Of a stretch of DNA of 64,000 bases, positions 34,920 to 42,694 are shown piece after piece. Both the position numbers and the translations under genes were made by a program. Source of the DNA: CAZHZT01 sp964537285 (lineage in GTDB: Bacteria; Bacteroidota; Bacteroidia; Chitinophagales; Saprospiraceae). The DNA lies in the NCBI GenBank assembly GCA_964537285.1, contig CAZHZT010000006.1, positions 1 through 64,000 on the forward strand, in the 5' to 3' direction. The notes under the pieces are model-generated. The model made no database searches. It had not been told where the DNA came from and saw only the letters and a list, made by a program, of their open reading frames with translations. The stretch's first letter is position 1; each line of letters begins with the position of its first letter.

Positions 34920-36296
34920 TTATAGCTTTTGGTTAATCAATTCATAAGCTTTTATAAATGCAGTTTCAACTGAAACTTTGTCATTGGTTTTATAACTAAC
35001 AACCCCAAGGTACTCGTTGTCTTCATATAACTTTTTGGCTAAAACCTTGGACATCTCGTCTCTTTTATAAACTTTTTTGATCAAGTCTTTCGTGTAATCA
35101 CTTAACACAACAGACCAGGAAGTAAATAGTAGTTTATTAATAAACTGCTTGCGTGCATTGGGCAGAAGGTGCTTGGGAAGACATTTTCGGAAGGCATATT
35201 CTCCAAAAAGAAAAAAAGCATTATCCATACTTTGGGAAAAGGCACTCTTTATTTCTTGGAAGGATGATTCGTTTTGGAGGTTAAGAAACTCTATTGTGTC
35301 ATCAAGGAATTCAGTCATATTTCCTCTATAAAAAAGTTCCTTTTTTTTCTTGGTTCTTCCAAGCCAAAAACCAATAAATCTTAATACTAACTCATGGGCC
35401 TGCATTCTTGAGGTACTTATACTGCCACCTGTAGCAACTTCAAAGGCTTTCGAGTACGCTAGTTCATTGATAAGGTTTCTCGTGTGAGGCTCTGAAAGGC
35501 AATTTCTGATTTCCTGATTATTGAGCGGTTTTCCTCCTGTATTAATTCTTCTAAAAATATCAAATTTGACCCGTGAGGGAGAACTCGGTTCAATAATGTT
35601 TACTGTTAATTGAGTTTGTAATAGGTTTCTGAAATAAGTTGAATCAATGCCTTCCTTTTTAGTTTCACCTTGAAACCATTTACCTTCCTGTTCTAATAAG
35701 TATTCAAGGTATCGTAGTTTAAATTCATTTCGCATAAAGTTTCTGATCGTAGTAAGCCGCTGCAAGCCATCCACCACTTGATATTTACCATCTTGGGTTT
35801 CGGAGAGATAAAAGGCCGGTACCGGAGTACGCAGCATAAGGCTTTCTATAAACTGTGATTGTCGCTTCCTGTCCCAAACATAGCCTCTTTGAAAATCAGG
35901 GGAGAGTTCTACTTGATTCCATTCGTCAATCAGTTCAAATATATGAGAGATTGACCAACGGTCACTCCGAATTTTAATTTTATGAGGATCATAGGGTTGA
36001 GGTTCCTCGACTTCATCAGCGTCACTATCATCAAAACCACTTTGTTTTTGGTCAAGGATTCCCCTTAGCAATTCATTTATTTGAGAAGAAATAGTGTCTT
36101 CGTCTGTCGTGACTTCTTTTGAAATATTTTCGATTTGTTCTAACAAATATGCACGCTCTCTGAAGATAATGCGTATTGGGAATTCATTTTGAGAACTAGT
36201 CAGTTCCCATCTTCGTTTTTCACCGCTTTCTTCCAGTAATCTCGGTTTAAGTTCTATTGGAGTTACATCGCCGTTATTTCCGATCTCAATAAACAT
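34920..36296 (-). CDS. DUF262 protein (GmrS-like domain, no DUF1524 nuclease)
   Basis: 458 residues. An N-terminal extension of about 110 residues is rich in Asp/Glu (SGFDDSDADEVEEPQPYDPH). DUF262 follows: WSISHIFELIDEWNQVELSPDFQRGYVWDRKR (F-Q-R-x-Y-x-W), then YQVVDGLQRLTTIRNF, where the usual DGQQR reads DGLQR, and INTGGKPLNNQEIRN. There is no HNH/DUF1524 domain, unlike the enzyme at 21225-22934. The next gene supplies an ATPase instead. It probably binds and hydrolyses NTP and senses DNA modification; that is inferred from the family. First gene of the operon, with a dyad site 16 nt upstream. Confidence 0.82.
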   Translation of the reverse strand: MFIEIGNNGDVTPIELKPRLLEESGEKRRWELTSSQNEFPIRIIFRERAYLLEQIENISKEVTTDEDTISSQINELLRGILDQKQSGFDDSDADEVEEPQPYDPHKIKIRSDRWSISHIFELIDEWNQVELSPDFQRGYVWDRKRQSQFIESLMLRTPVPAFYLSETQDGKYQVVDGLQRLTTIRNFMRNEFKLRYLEYLLEQEGKWFQGETKKEGIDSTYFRNLLQTQLTVNIIEPSSPSRVKFDIFRRINTGGKPLNNQEIRNCLSEPHTRNLINELAYSKAFEVATGGSISTSRMQAHELVLRFIGFWLGRTKKKKELFYRGNMTEFLDDTIEFLNLQNESSFQEIKSAFSQSMDNAFFLFGEYAFRKCLPKHLLPNARKQFINKLLFTSWSVVLSDYTKDLIKKVYKRDEMSKVLAKKLYEDNEYLGVVSYKTNDKVSVETAFIKAYELINQKL

Positions 36297-36311
36297 GGTT
36301 TATTATTTTAC

Positions 36312-36331
36312 GATTAATTGTAAAATTAATC
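36312..36331. promoter_or_regulatory. Dyad site GATTAAT-N6-ATTAATC, copy 2
   Basis: Same palindrome as at 23260-23279, again followed by ATTTCTTT, here 16 nt upstream of the DUF262 ATG. Position fits an operator overlapping the 5' leader of the DUF262/DUF3696 operon. The identity over 26 of 27 bases with the other copy is well above chance for this AT-rich DNA. Confidence 0.4.
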
Positions 36332-36429
36332 ATTTCTTTATAGATATAAAATGTGGAGTGTGAGAATAAGTATATGGTAGTTGTTGCTTTATCTTACTAT
36401 TTGATTTTTTTATAAGAAATTTTCACTAC

Positions 36430-37542
36430 CTATTGCTTCTTCAACTCCTTACCCAACTTCCCCAGCACCGGCTTGATCGCCTTTTCCATTCTCAGCATGC
36501 CATCCACCAGACGGGAGATCATATCACCCCAGGTGGCTTTGTCGAGCAGGTTGGCCTCAAATTCATACTTAATCCGGCAGGCCTGCTTATCATCGAGGCG
36601 TTGCCAAATGAGTTCGCCGCCAAAGTCATTCTCGAGTTTTTCCTTTTTTTCATGGAGGAAATCGTAGCAAAATTTATTTTCTTCGCGATCGCCGCGATCA
36701 ATATAGACTTCTACCCGTCCGAAATTGGTGCCAACGACAAAGTTCCATGCAATACCTCTAACGCCTGATCCTGCACCAATCCAGTGATAGTCCGAAGGAC
36801 TGATGTTTTGGTAGAGGTCGCTTTTTTCATTCATTGCATGGAGTAACTTTGTCCAAAACTCCCGGCGAATCGTTTTCAAGGTGTTTTTTGCAGCCTGAGA
36901 AGAAATCTCTTCTTTCTGCTTTTGCGCCATCTTTATGATCAATTCCTCTGCATCTTTTACCGGGATGATCTGATCAAAATTCAGCAGCAAATATTCGCCC
37001 ATCTGGTGGGGCGTCACTTTAAAGCATTGGACGCGCAGGCCGTAGTTAAGCAGCCACAAAACCGTTGAAGTCACTTCTTTTCTGAATTCTGCCGCGATAA
37101 AGATCAAACGCTGGGCATTGCCGACGTTGAGCTCCGGATCTTCGGTATCAAAAAACTCTTCCAGGTTTTCTTTAGCCGATTGATCGGAGGCGGTTTTGTT
37201 TAAGTAATCTTGGTAGATATTGATGATTTGCTCTTTCGTCAGGGTGGAACAGTAGGAAGCATACTTTAAAGCCTGCCAGGTTACATCCCTCCCCGAATCG
37301 TCGAGTTTGTTTTCAATAACGACGATGTTGCCGGTTTTATCCAAGGCCAGCAAATCCAGACGCTCTCTGGTGTCTTCAAAGCCTGAGAACTCTTCCTGGA
37401 TGATCAGCAGTTCTTCGCCCAGGCAATCCGGGGAGTGGGCAATCCATTTTTGCAGGTGATCCCGCTCTTTAAAGCCCAGTGAGGAAAAGGTTTTTTGCTC
37501 TATTTTTTCTATGGTGTTGCTGGCTTTGTTGATGAGGTACAT
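36430..37542 (-). CDS. DUF4268 protein with PD-(D/E)XK nuclease domain
   Basis: 370 residues. N-terminal about 130 residues: LGEELLIIQEEFSGFEDTRE, then RLDLLALDKTGNIVVIENKL (the D and E-x-K catalytic residues) and DVTWQALKYASYCS. This is the PD-(D/E)XK core of the NucS/RecB-like type found in DUF4268 proteins. The C-terminal part (about 220-360) is the DUF4268 domain with FGRVEVYIDRGDREENKFCY and IWQRLDDKQACRIKYE. Members are common in defence islands as stand-alone nucleases of unknown trigger. Single gene, leftward, intact. Confidence 0.82.
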   Translation of the reverse strand: MYLINKASNTIEKIEQKTFSSLGFKERDHLQKWIAHSPDCLGEELLIIQEEFSGFEDTRERLDLLALDKTGNIVVIENKLDDSGRDVTWQALKYASYCSTLTKEQIINIYQDYLNKTASDQSAKENLEEFFDTEDPELNVGNAQRLIFIAAEFRKEVTSTVLWLLNYGLRVQCFKVTPHQMGEYLLLNFDQIIPVKDAEELIIKMAQKQKEEISSQAAKNTLKTIRREFWTKLLHAMNEKSDLYQNISPSDYHWIGAGSGVRGIAWNFVVGTNFGRVEVYIDRGDREENKFCYDFLHEKKEKLENDFGGELIWQRLDDKQACRIKYEFEANLLDKATWGDMISRLVDGMLRMEKAIKPVLGKLGKELKKQ

Positions 37543-37707
37543 GTTGTAAGGTTTAGGATTCTTGATGGTAGTGTTTAAAATAGACTTGTTCTTTAATTGC
37601 TGATGGGGTGCAGAACAAGTCTAATGTATGTTATTCCGATTCTGCGTCCTCTGCGGTGAAGTTTTCTTTTTAAAACCACCAAAATCATAGAAAATACAGA
37701 GAAATTC

Positions 37708-37818
37708 AGTTCTTTGACATAAATCGTGAAAAAATGGAACTTCAAAATGATAACCCTTTCAGCCACAAGGGTATTCAAGGGGTATCATTTTGAAGTTCCA
37801 CACAATTTGTCAAAGAAC
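37708..37818. repeat. Palindromic MITE, family GTTCTTTGACA, copy 3
   Basis: Same arms and inner stem (TGGAACTTCAAAATGATA and complement, loop with TCAGCCACAAGGGTATTC) as the copies at 18799 and 20864. It is flanked by a perfect 9-bp duplication GAGAAATTC (37699-37707 and 37819-37827). It lies in the 444-nt gap between the DUF4268 gene and the kelch gene. Confidence 0.8.
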
Positions 37819-37855
37819 GAGAAATTCTAATCATTTGAAAGATCGTACATTTTAC

Positions 37856-37914
37856 TACCTCGAAATTAAATTTCGTGGCGTATGCGCGTTTATTTCCCAA
37901 AGCGAGAATCGCTG
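37856..37914. repeat. Half of an AGCRATTCTCG-family element
   Basis: The sequence ends in CCCAAAGCGAGAATCGCTG, the terminal repeat of the family seen at 54706-54876. It is preceded by TGGCGTATGCGCGTTTA like the arm at 23465. The opposite end is missing. Directly after it comes CTAGTTCTTGAAGCACTAG, which also occurs inverted near 23057, so the element and flank were probably copied or moved together. Confidence 0.4.
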
Positions 37915-37986
37915 ACGCCTAGTTCTTGAAGCACTAGTCTTGATTATGGCACGTAATAACAAATAATCATCACCAAAATTAATAAA

Positions 37987-39144
37987 ATGAAGATTCAAAC
38001 ATTCAGAATGGTACTTTTCCTATTACTCAGTTGTTCAACTTTAGCCGTAGGTCAAGATGTTCAATTTACAGACCTGGAAAATCTGCCCGAAGCCAGAAGT
38101 GCTTTAACTTCTGCAAGCAATGGAGAAAATATTTTTATAGTCAATGGATTTGGAATAAATGAACAATACACTGACGAGGTTTTTCAATACAATATTGCGC
38201 AAAATTCATGGTCAATTCTGACTTCCTCTACCTTGGCTAAGCGGTATGCTTCAGCTGGAGTCGTAGGGGATCACTTATATGTGTTCAATGGTATAATGGA
38301 GTATGGTGATCTCAACAGTACAGTTGAGAAAATAGATCTAAATGATGGCTCGATCGATTATTTATTGGGCAATCCTCAACTCGCCCGAGCTGCAGGAGTT
38401 GCCACCTGGAATAACAAAATTTATTCTTTCGGAGGACGATTGGAACCCAATGTATATTCCAACAAATTATATGAATTTGATCCGCAAAGTAATACCTGGA
38501 CGGAGCTAGCGGAAATTCCTTTTGCAGGTGAAACAAAAGGGGAAATAGTTGACGGTAAGCTTTATGTTATTGGTGGTTTCAATGGCACCGTTTCTGACCG
38601 CATAGATGTTTATAACCTGTCTACAGGCATCTGGGAATCTAATTTTCAAATGCCTGTTGGTATTTCTGCCCATGCAACCGCTTTAGTGGGGAGTAAAATA
38701 TACCTGGTAGGTGATTTCTCCAATTTAACATCTTTAGCCTACTTTGATACGCAGGACAATAGTTTCAATGTCTTAACCAGCAATTTAAACGAACGCAGGC
38801 ATTGTGCCGCTGAAGGTATTGGGAGTAGTCTTTATGCAATAGGGGGTAATACCGCTTCTACTATACAAAGTTCTATTTCAAGTGTTCAGAAAGCGGACAT
38901 AACAACTTCAATTAAGGAGATTTCTAAGGTTCAATTAATCGAAGTTTTTCCAAACCCAACTACGAGTACCCTAAATTTGAGCGAAAGACTTGATGCATTG
39001 AATATTTACGATGCCCAGGGGAAGGAGGTACAGAGATTTATCAACATAAGGGAAGTGGACACTTCTACGCTGGAAAAAGGAATCTATTTTATTAAAGGAA
39101 ATGTAGGAGGAAAGTTGTATCAAGCTAAATTCATGAAAATTTAA
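37987..39144 (+). CDS. Secreted kelch-repeat protein with T9SS sorting domain
   Basis: 385 residues. Signal peptide at 1-22 (RMVLFLLLSCSTLAVG). Kelch-type blades follow from residue 35 to 305 (GENIFIVNGFG, DHLYVFNGI, NKIYSFGG, GKLYVIGGFNGTVSDRIDVYN, GSKIYLVGD, SSLYAIGGN), predicting a beta-propeller of five or six blades. The C-terminal about 80 residues are a type A Por secretion sorting domain (IEVFPNPTTSTLNLS, NIYDAQGKEV, LEKGIYFIKGNVGGK, KFMKI). It should be exported by the type IX system and attached or released at the cell surface. First housekeeping-side gene after the defence region. Ligand unknown. Confidence 0.88.
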   Translation: MKIQTFRMVLFLLLSCSTLAVGQDVQFTDLENLPEARSALTSASNGENIFIVNGFGINEQYTDEVFQYNIAQNSWSILTSSTLAKRYASAGVVGDHLYVFNGIMEYGDLNSTVEKIDLNDGSIDYLLGNPQLARAAGVATWNNKIYSFGGRLEPNVYSNKLYEFDPQSNTWTELAEIPFAGETKGEIVDGKLYVIGGFNGTVSDRIDVYNLSTGIWESNFQMPVGISAHATALVGSKIYLVGDFSNLTSLAYFDTQDNSFNVLTSNLNERRHCAAEGIGSSLYAIGGNTASTIQSSISSVQKADITTSIKEISKVQLIEVFPNPTTSTLNLSERLDALNIYDAQGKEVQRFINIREVDTSTLEKGIYFIKGNVGGKLYQAKFMKI

Positions 39145-39185
39145 GCTTGCGGGTAAATGGGGGCAAATATTTTGCGCTCTTTGAC

Positions 39186-39261
39186 AGCGATTCTCGCTTT
39201 GAAAAAAAACGCTGCGAAGCGGCGTAAATTTGGTTTTGGATTTCCAAAACGAGAATTGCTG
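39186..39261. repeat. Short AGCRATTCTCG-family element, copy lacking the central hairpin
   Basis: AGCGATTCTCGCTTTGAAAA at the left and TTTCCAAAACGAGAATTGCT at the right match the ends of the copy at 54706-54876, with only the arm CGCTGCGAAGCGGCG between. The flanks G(C/T)TCTTTGAC at 39176-39185 and 39262-39271 look like a 10-bp target duplication with one mismatch. It has landed in the left tip of a GTTCTTTGACA element. Confidence 0.6.
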
Positions 39262-39357
39262 GTTCTTTGACAAATTGTGTGGAACTGGAAACATGAGTCA
39301 TCCCGAATTTTCGGGATGACTCATGTTTCCAGTTCCACACAATCTATGTCAAAGAAC
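39262..39357. repeat. GTTCTTTGACA-family palindrome with a different inner stem, copy 4
   Basis: The outer arms GTTCTTTGACAAATTGTGTGG and complement are those of the family, but the inner stem is AAACATGAGTCATCCCGAA with its complement. That stem is nearly the same as the free-standing hairpin at 40543-40582. It is placed 109 nt before the desaturase start. Confidence 0.7.
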
Positions 39358-39366
39358 TTTTTTTTG

Positions 39367-39374
39367 TATATTTG
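39367..39374 (+). promoter_or_regulatory. Candidate Bacteroidota -7 box (TATATTTG)
   Basis: TATATTTG fits TAnnTTTG and lies 92 nt before the desaturase ATG, just outside the hairpin element. No good TTTG -33 box at the usual distance. Confidence 0.3.
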
Positions 39375-39465
39375 ACCATCTATATCAAAGATTTTATCCT
39401 GTTATAGCCTAAAATACCGGTCACTGAGGAACAATCGGGTTTTATTCATACTAAATCATCTTTTC

Positions 39466-40524
39466 ATGGTCAAATTCCCACGAGACAATAACTTTTACCT
39501 CGAATTGAAAAAAGAAGTAGACGAATTTATTAAACGTAATCCACAGCTTAAGAATCTGTTTATCTTAAAACTGATTGTATTTTTTGGGCTGGAGCTTGCC
39601 TTGTATGCGCTTTATCTCTTTGCAGATAGCCTGCTTATGCCCTTGATGGCCATTATGCTAGGAATGAACCACGTTTTCTTAGCCATGAATGTTGGTCACG
39701 ATGGTCTTCATGGCACATTCTACAGGAAAAAAATGCACATGGCCATTTTCAAAATACCCTTTATTCTGGTAGGAACCAGCCCCTATTTATGGAGAATCAC
39801 CCACAACCAAAGTCATCACCACAACACTAATGTAAACGACCATGATTTTGATATCATCACCCAAGGCACACCAGTGGTAAGATGGACAGAAAAGATGGCT
39901 CTTACATCTTTTTCTAAATACCAGCATATCTATGCCCCTTTCTTGTATTGTTGTTCTACGCTTTGGTGGCTGTTTTCAAGAGATTTCAAGCTCATGCGCA
40001 AACCAGAGATCGCCAAGATCGAGCATCCTGATACAGGGTACAATGAATATCGCGTAATGCTTTGGCAGAAAATATTTCATGTCGGGATCTTTCTACTGAT
40101 TCCCATCCTTTTAGGCAAGGGGATTCTGCTAACCATCCTTAGCTTTGTGCTCATTCATGCGGTCCAAAGTTTTATAATGGCTCATACCTTACTGGTCGCT
40201 CACATAGTTGAAAAGACACAAGTATTTGAGCCCGCAGAAAAGAAAATGGATCACTCATGGGCGGCACACCAACTGTATACTACAGCCAACTTTGGTACAA
40301 AAAGCAAATTACTTTTCTTCTTGCTTGGAGGCCTCAACTTTCAGGTGGAGCATCATCTCTTCCCTCACGTTTCTCATGTCTATTATTTTAAAATGGCCAG
40401 TATTCTGAAAAAGCATACAGAGCGCGTAGGCTTACCTTATCATGAGTATGAGCGTGTGAGTGATGCTATTCGCTCTCATTACAAGATACTTTGGAGGTTG
40501 GGAAAAGGAGCGAGCCAGGCCTGA
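39466..40524 (+). CDS. Membrane fatty acid desaturase (acyl-lipid type)
   Basis: 352 residues. Several membrane spans (about 29-75 and 185-235) and the three histidine boxes of di-iron desaturases: HDGLH (about 86-90), HNQSHHH (about 109-115) and QVEHHLFP (about 290-297). The Q in the third box is typical of front-end desaturases such as delta-5/6 acyl-lipid enzymes. No fused cytochrome b5 domain is seen. It would introduce a double bond into membrane fatty acids, with regiospecificity unknown. Monocistronic, closed by a hairpin terminator. Confidence 0.85.
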   Translation: MVKFPRDNNFYLELKKEVDEFIKRNPQLKNLFILKLIVFFGLELALYALYLFADSLLMPLMAIMLGMNHVFLAMNVGHDGLHGTFYRKKMHMAIFKIPFILVGTSPYLWRITHNQSHHHNTNVNDHDFDIITQGTPVVRWTEKMALTSFSKYQHIYAPFLYCCSTLWWLFSRDFKLMRKPEIAKIEHPDTGYNEYRVMLWQKIFHVGIFLLIPILLGKGILLTILSFVLIHAVQSFIMAHTLLVAHIVEKTQVFEPAEKKMDHSWAAHQLYTTANFGTKSKLLFFLLGGLNFQVEHHLFPHVSHVYYFKMASILKKHTERVGLPYHEYERVSDAIRSHYKILWRLGKGASQA

Positions 40525-40542
40525 GACGGGAGTTTCCTATAA

Positions 40543-40582
40543 AAACATGAGCCATTCCGAATTTTCGGAATGACTCATGTTT
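40543..40582 (+). terminator. Hairpin terminator after the desaturase gene
   Basis: AAACATGAGCCATTCCGAA / TTCGGAATGACTCATGTTT with one G-T mismatch, 19 nt after the stop codon and ending in a short T run. It sits between convergent desaturase and tRNA-His genes and may serve both. Its stem recurs in the element at 39262-39357. Confidence 0.6.
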
Positions 40583-40586
40583 ATTG

Positions 40587-40661
40587 GGTGACTAACCGGG
40601 GTCGAACCGGCGACCTCTGGAACCACAATCCAGCGCTCTAACCAACTGAGCTATAGCCACC
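40587..40661 (-). tRNA. tRNA-His (GTG)
   Basis: On the minus strand a full cloverleaf is seen. The acceptor GTGGCTA pairs with TAGTCAC, with the extra G-1 and C73 expected of tRNA-His. The D-arm is GCTCAGTTGGTTAGAGC, the anticodon stem-loop CTGGATTGTGGTTCCAG with anticodon GTG, and the T-arm CGGTTCGACCCCG. The CCA end is not fully encoded. The gap 40662-41042 after it contains a decayed AGCRATTCTCG-like arm (CGCTGCTTTGCAGC), a TATTGGCAG/CTGCCAATA inverted pair, and nothing else. Confidence 0.92.
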
Positions 40662-41042
40662 ATGTTAATTATAACTACTATTAAAAGCGCGGCAAAGGTA
40701 AAAAAGTTCCGAAAAATCCGCAAATTTTTCTCAAAATAAAAAGTAATATCTACGCTGCTTTGCAGCAATCTTTTCTTTTGAGGGGGCGAAAGAGGAAAAC
40801 GCGCCTCTACAATAAAAAATATCCTTCCGAAAGCAGCGGCTCACTCCGGTCGTTCGCTTCTGTGCACAGCCAATTAAATATAATCAATGTGCCTTATTGG
40901 CAGCTTTTTTCGCTTTGGTGTCAAATTGGCGCTTTTAGGCAAGGCAAACTGCCAATAGTTCCCTCTTTTTTTCAATGGCATACAGATTGCATTTCTCTAA
41001 GTGAATTCATTAATTTAATATTTAACCAAAATTAAAATAATC

Positions 41043-41486
41043 ATGACACTTATCAGAAGATCAGGCGGCCTAGTGCCAGGTTTATCTCGCGTATTCGACG
41101 ATTTCTTTAAGGACGATTTCTTCCGTTTACCTGCTACCACTAACGATGGCTTGAACACTATGCCATCCGTAAACGTGAAGGAAACTGAAGATGCTTTCGA
41201 AATGGAAGTTGCTGTACCCGGAATGAACAAAGATGATTTTAACATTAACATTGATGACAATGTGCTCACTATCTCTTCAGAAAAGAAAGAAGAGAATGAG
41301 GTAAATGAAGAAAATTACCACAAACGTGAGTTCCGCTACCATACCTTTAAGCGTACTTTTACGATTCCTGCTACCGTGAAATCTGAAGAAATTAATGCGA
41401 AGTATGAAGATGGTATCCTTCATCTAACATTACCTAAACGCGAAGAAGCTAAATCAAAACCTTCTCGTGTGATCGGTATTTCGTAA
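41043..41486 (+). CDS. Small heat shock protein, Hsp20 family
   Basis: 147 residues. Alpha-crystallin domain at about 40-135: PSVNVKETEDAFEMEVAVPG, FNINIDDNVLTISSEKKE, then REFRYHTFKRTFTIPATV and YEDGILHLTLPKRE, with the conserved GIL/GxLxLxLPK motif. It ends with an IGIS tail that fits the I-x-I oligomerisation motif. An ATP-independent chaperone holding unfolded proteins. A DnaJ-type gene follows in the same direction, a natural functional pair. Confidence 0.93.
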   Translation: MTLIRRSGGLVPGLSRVFDDFFKDDFFRLPATTNDGLNTMPSVNVKETEDAFEMEVAVPGMNKDDFNINIDDNVLTISSEKKEENEVNEENYHKREFRYHTFKRTFTIPATVKSEEINAKYEDGILHLTLPKREEAKSKPSRVIGIS

Positions 41487-41497
41487 AAAAATAATTC

Positions 41498-41530
41498 GGG
41501 AAACGGTTAACGGGGAACGAAAAACGGGAT
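41498..41530. repeat. GGTTAACG-type intergenic repeat
   Basis: GGGAAACGGTTAACGGGGAAC. The same motif family stands at 24481-24516, 59755-59835 and 62197-62273. It lies in the gap between hsp20 and the DnaJ gene. Confidence 0.4.
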
Positions 41531-41592
41531 GTGAAGGCAAATCGTTATCGTTCCCTGTTGATCTTTCCCCATACCCATCTTAGGAACTAGAA

Positions 41593-42552
41593 ATGGATTA
41601 TAAAGATTATTATAAAATACTAGGGGTAAGTAAAAATGCGACCGAAGAGGAGATCAAAAAAGCTTATAAAAAGCTTGCAATGAAGCATCATCCCGATCGC
41701 AATAAGGAGGACGAACAAGCGGAAGCGCGCTTTAAGGAAATAAGCGAGGCTTATACCGTTTTAAGCGATTCGGAAAAAAGAGAACTTTATGATAAACTCG
41801 GTGCTAACTGGCAAGCTTACCAACAGGGTGGGGGCGATCAGTTCGATTGGTCTCAGTTTGGTGGTAACCCTTTCGGCAGCGGCGGCGGCCACCGGACCTT
41901 TACGTTCGAGGGCGACCCTTCCTCCTTTTTCGAAGATAGTGGATTTTCTGACTTCTTTGGTCACTTCTTTTCAGGAGGTTTTCAAGGTGGGTCTGAAAGC
42001 TTTGGCCGTAGCAGCGGGACAAGGCATGCATATCATGGGCAAGGACGTGATGCCAACGCGGAATTGCAAATAAGTCTGGAAGATGCCTATCACGGAGCTT
42101 CTAAAACTTTTGAGTGGAATGACGAGCGCCTGCGGGTAAAAATAAAGCCCGGCGTGAAAGATGGCCAGCGCCTTCGACTAAAAGGTAAAGGATATCCTAG
42201 TTACAATGGTGCACCGCGAGGTGATCTCTATCTGATATTGAAAATAGCGCCTCATCCACGCTTTGAGCGGGAAGGCGATCATCTGATCACTGAGCAATCA
42301 GTCGATCTATATACTGCCGTGTTGGGAGGCAAAATGAGCATCCCAACGCTATCCGGCGAATTGCTTGTGAACATTCCTAAAGGTACCTCTTCCGGAAAAA
42401 CCTTTCGCTTGAAAGGCAAGGGGATGCCCAAAAATGCTCAGGCAAATAGCTTTGGTGATTTGTTGGTTCGCATTCAAATTTCTACTCCGACCAATTTGAG
42501 TGAAGAGCAGGAAAAGTTGTTCATGCAACTCAGAAACCTTGACCGGGATTAA
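41593..42552 (+). CDS. cbpA: DnaJ-type co-chaperone, CbpA-like
   Basis: 319 residues. J-domain at 1-70 with the HPD motif (KHHPDRNKED) and YKILGVSKNATEEEIKKAYK. A Gly/Phe-rich region (about 80-145) follows, then the DnaJ C-terminal domains with LKGKGYPSYNGAPRGDLYLIL and LRLKGKGMPKNAQANSFGDLLV. The zinc-finger CxxCxGxG region of DnaJ is absent, which marks the CbpA/DnaJ-class II type. It stimulates DnaK ATPase and delivers substrates. Downstream of hsp20. Confidence 0.88.
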   Translation: MDYKDYYKILGVSKNATEEEIKKAYKKLAMKHHPDRNKEDEQAEARFKEISEAYTVLSDSEKRELYDKLGANWQAYQQGGGDQFDWSQFGGNPFGSGGGHRTFTFEGDPSSFFEDSGFSDFFGHFFSGGFQGGSESFGRSSGTRHAYHGQGRDANAELQISLEDAYHGASKTFEWNDERLRVKIKPGVKDGQRLRLKGKGYPSYNGAPRGDLYLILKIAPHPRFEREGDHLITEQSVDLYTAVLGGKMSIPTLSGELLVNIPKGTSSGKTFRLKGKGMPKNAQANSFGDLLVRIQISTPTNLSEEQEKLFMQLRNLDRD

Positions 42553-42694
42553 GCCGGGATTGACTGGGATTAACCGCGATAAGCTTTAAACAAAGTGCTC
42601 AATTTAATCCCGGTCAATCGTGGCCCAATCCCGGTTCATCCTTGTCCATCGCGGTCAGTCGTGGCTTAATTCAATCGCGGTCAATCGCGGTCCA
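42541..42694. repeat. Degenerate short repeats around (C)CCGGTCAATCG
   Basis: From the end of the DnaJ gene into the end of rfbC there is a series of variants of GGGATTGACTGGGATTAACCGCGAT and, inverted, AATCGCGGTCAATCGCGG. They can pair with each other and probably form the terminator of these two convergent genes. The series enters the last codons of rfbC (WTAIDRD), whose sequence may have been shaped by it. Confidence 0.45.

Noticed and set aside
40587..40661. tRNA-His as the attachment site of an integrative element
   Set aside because: It borders the defence side, but no integrase gene and no duplicated tRNA end was found in the window.
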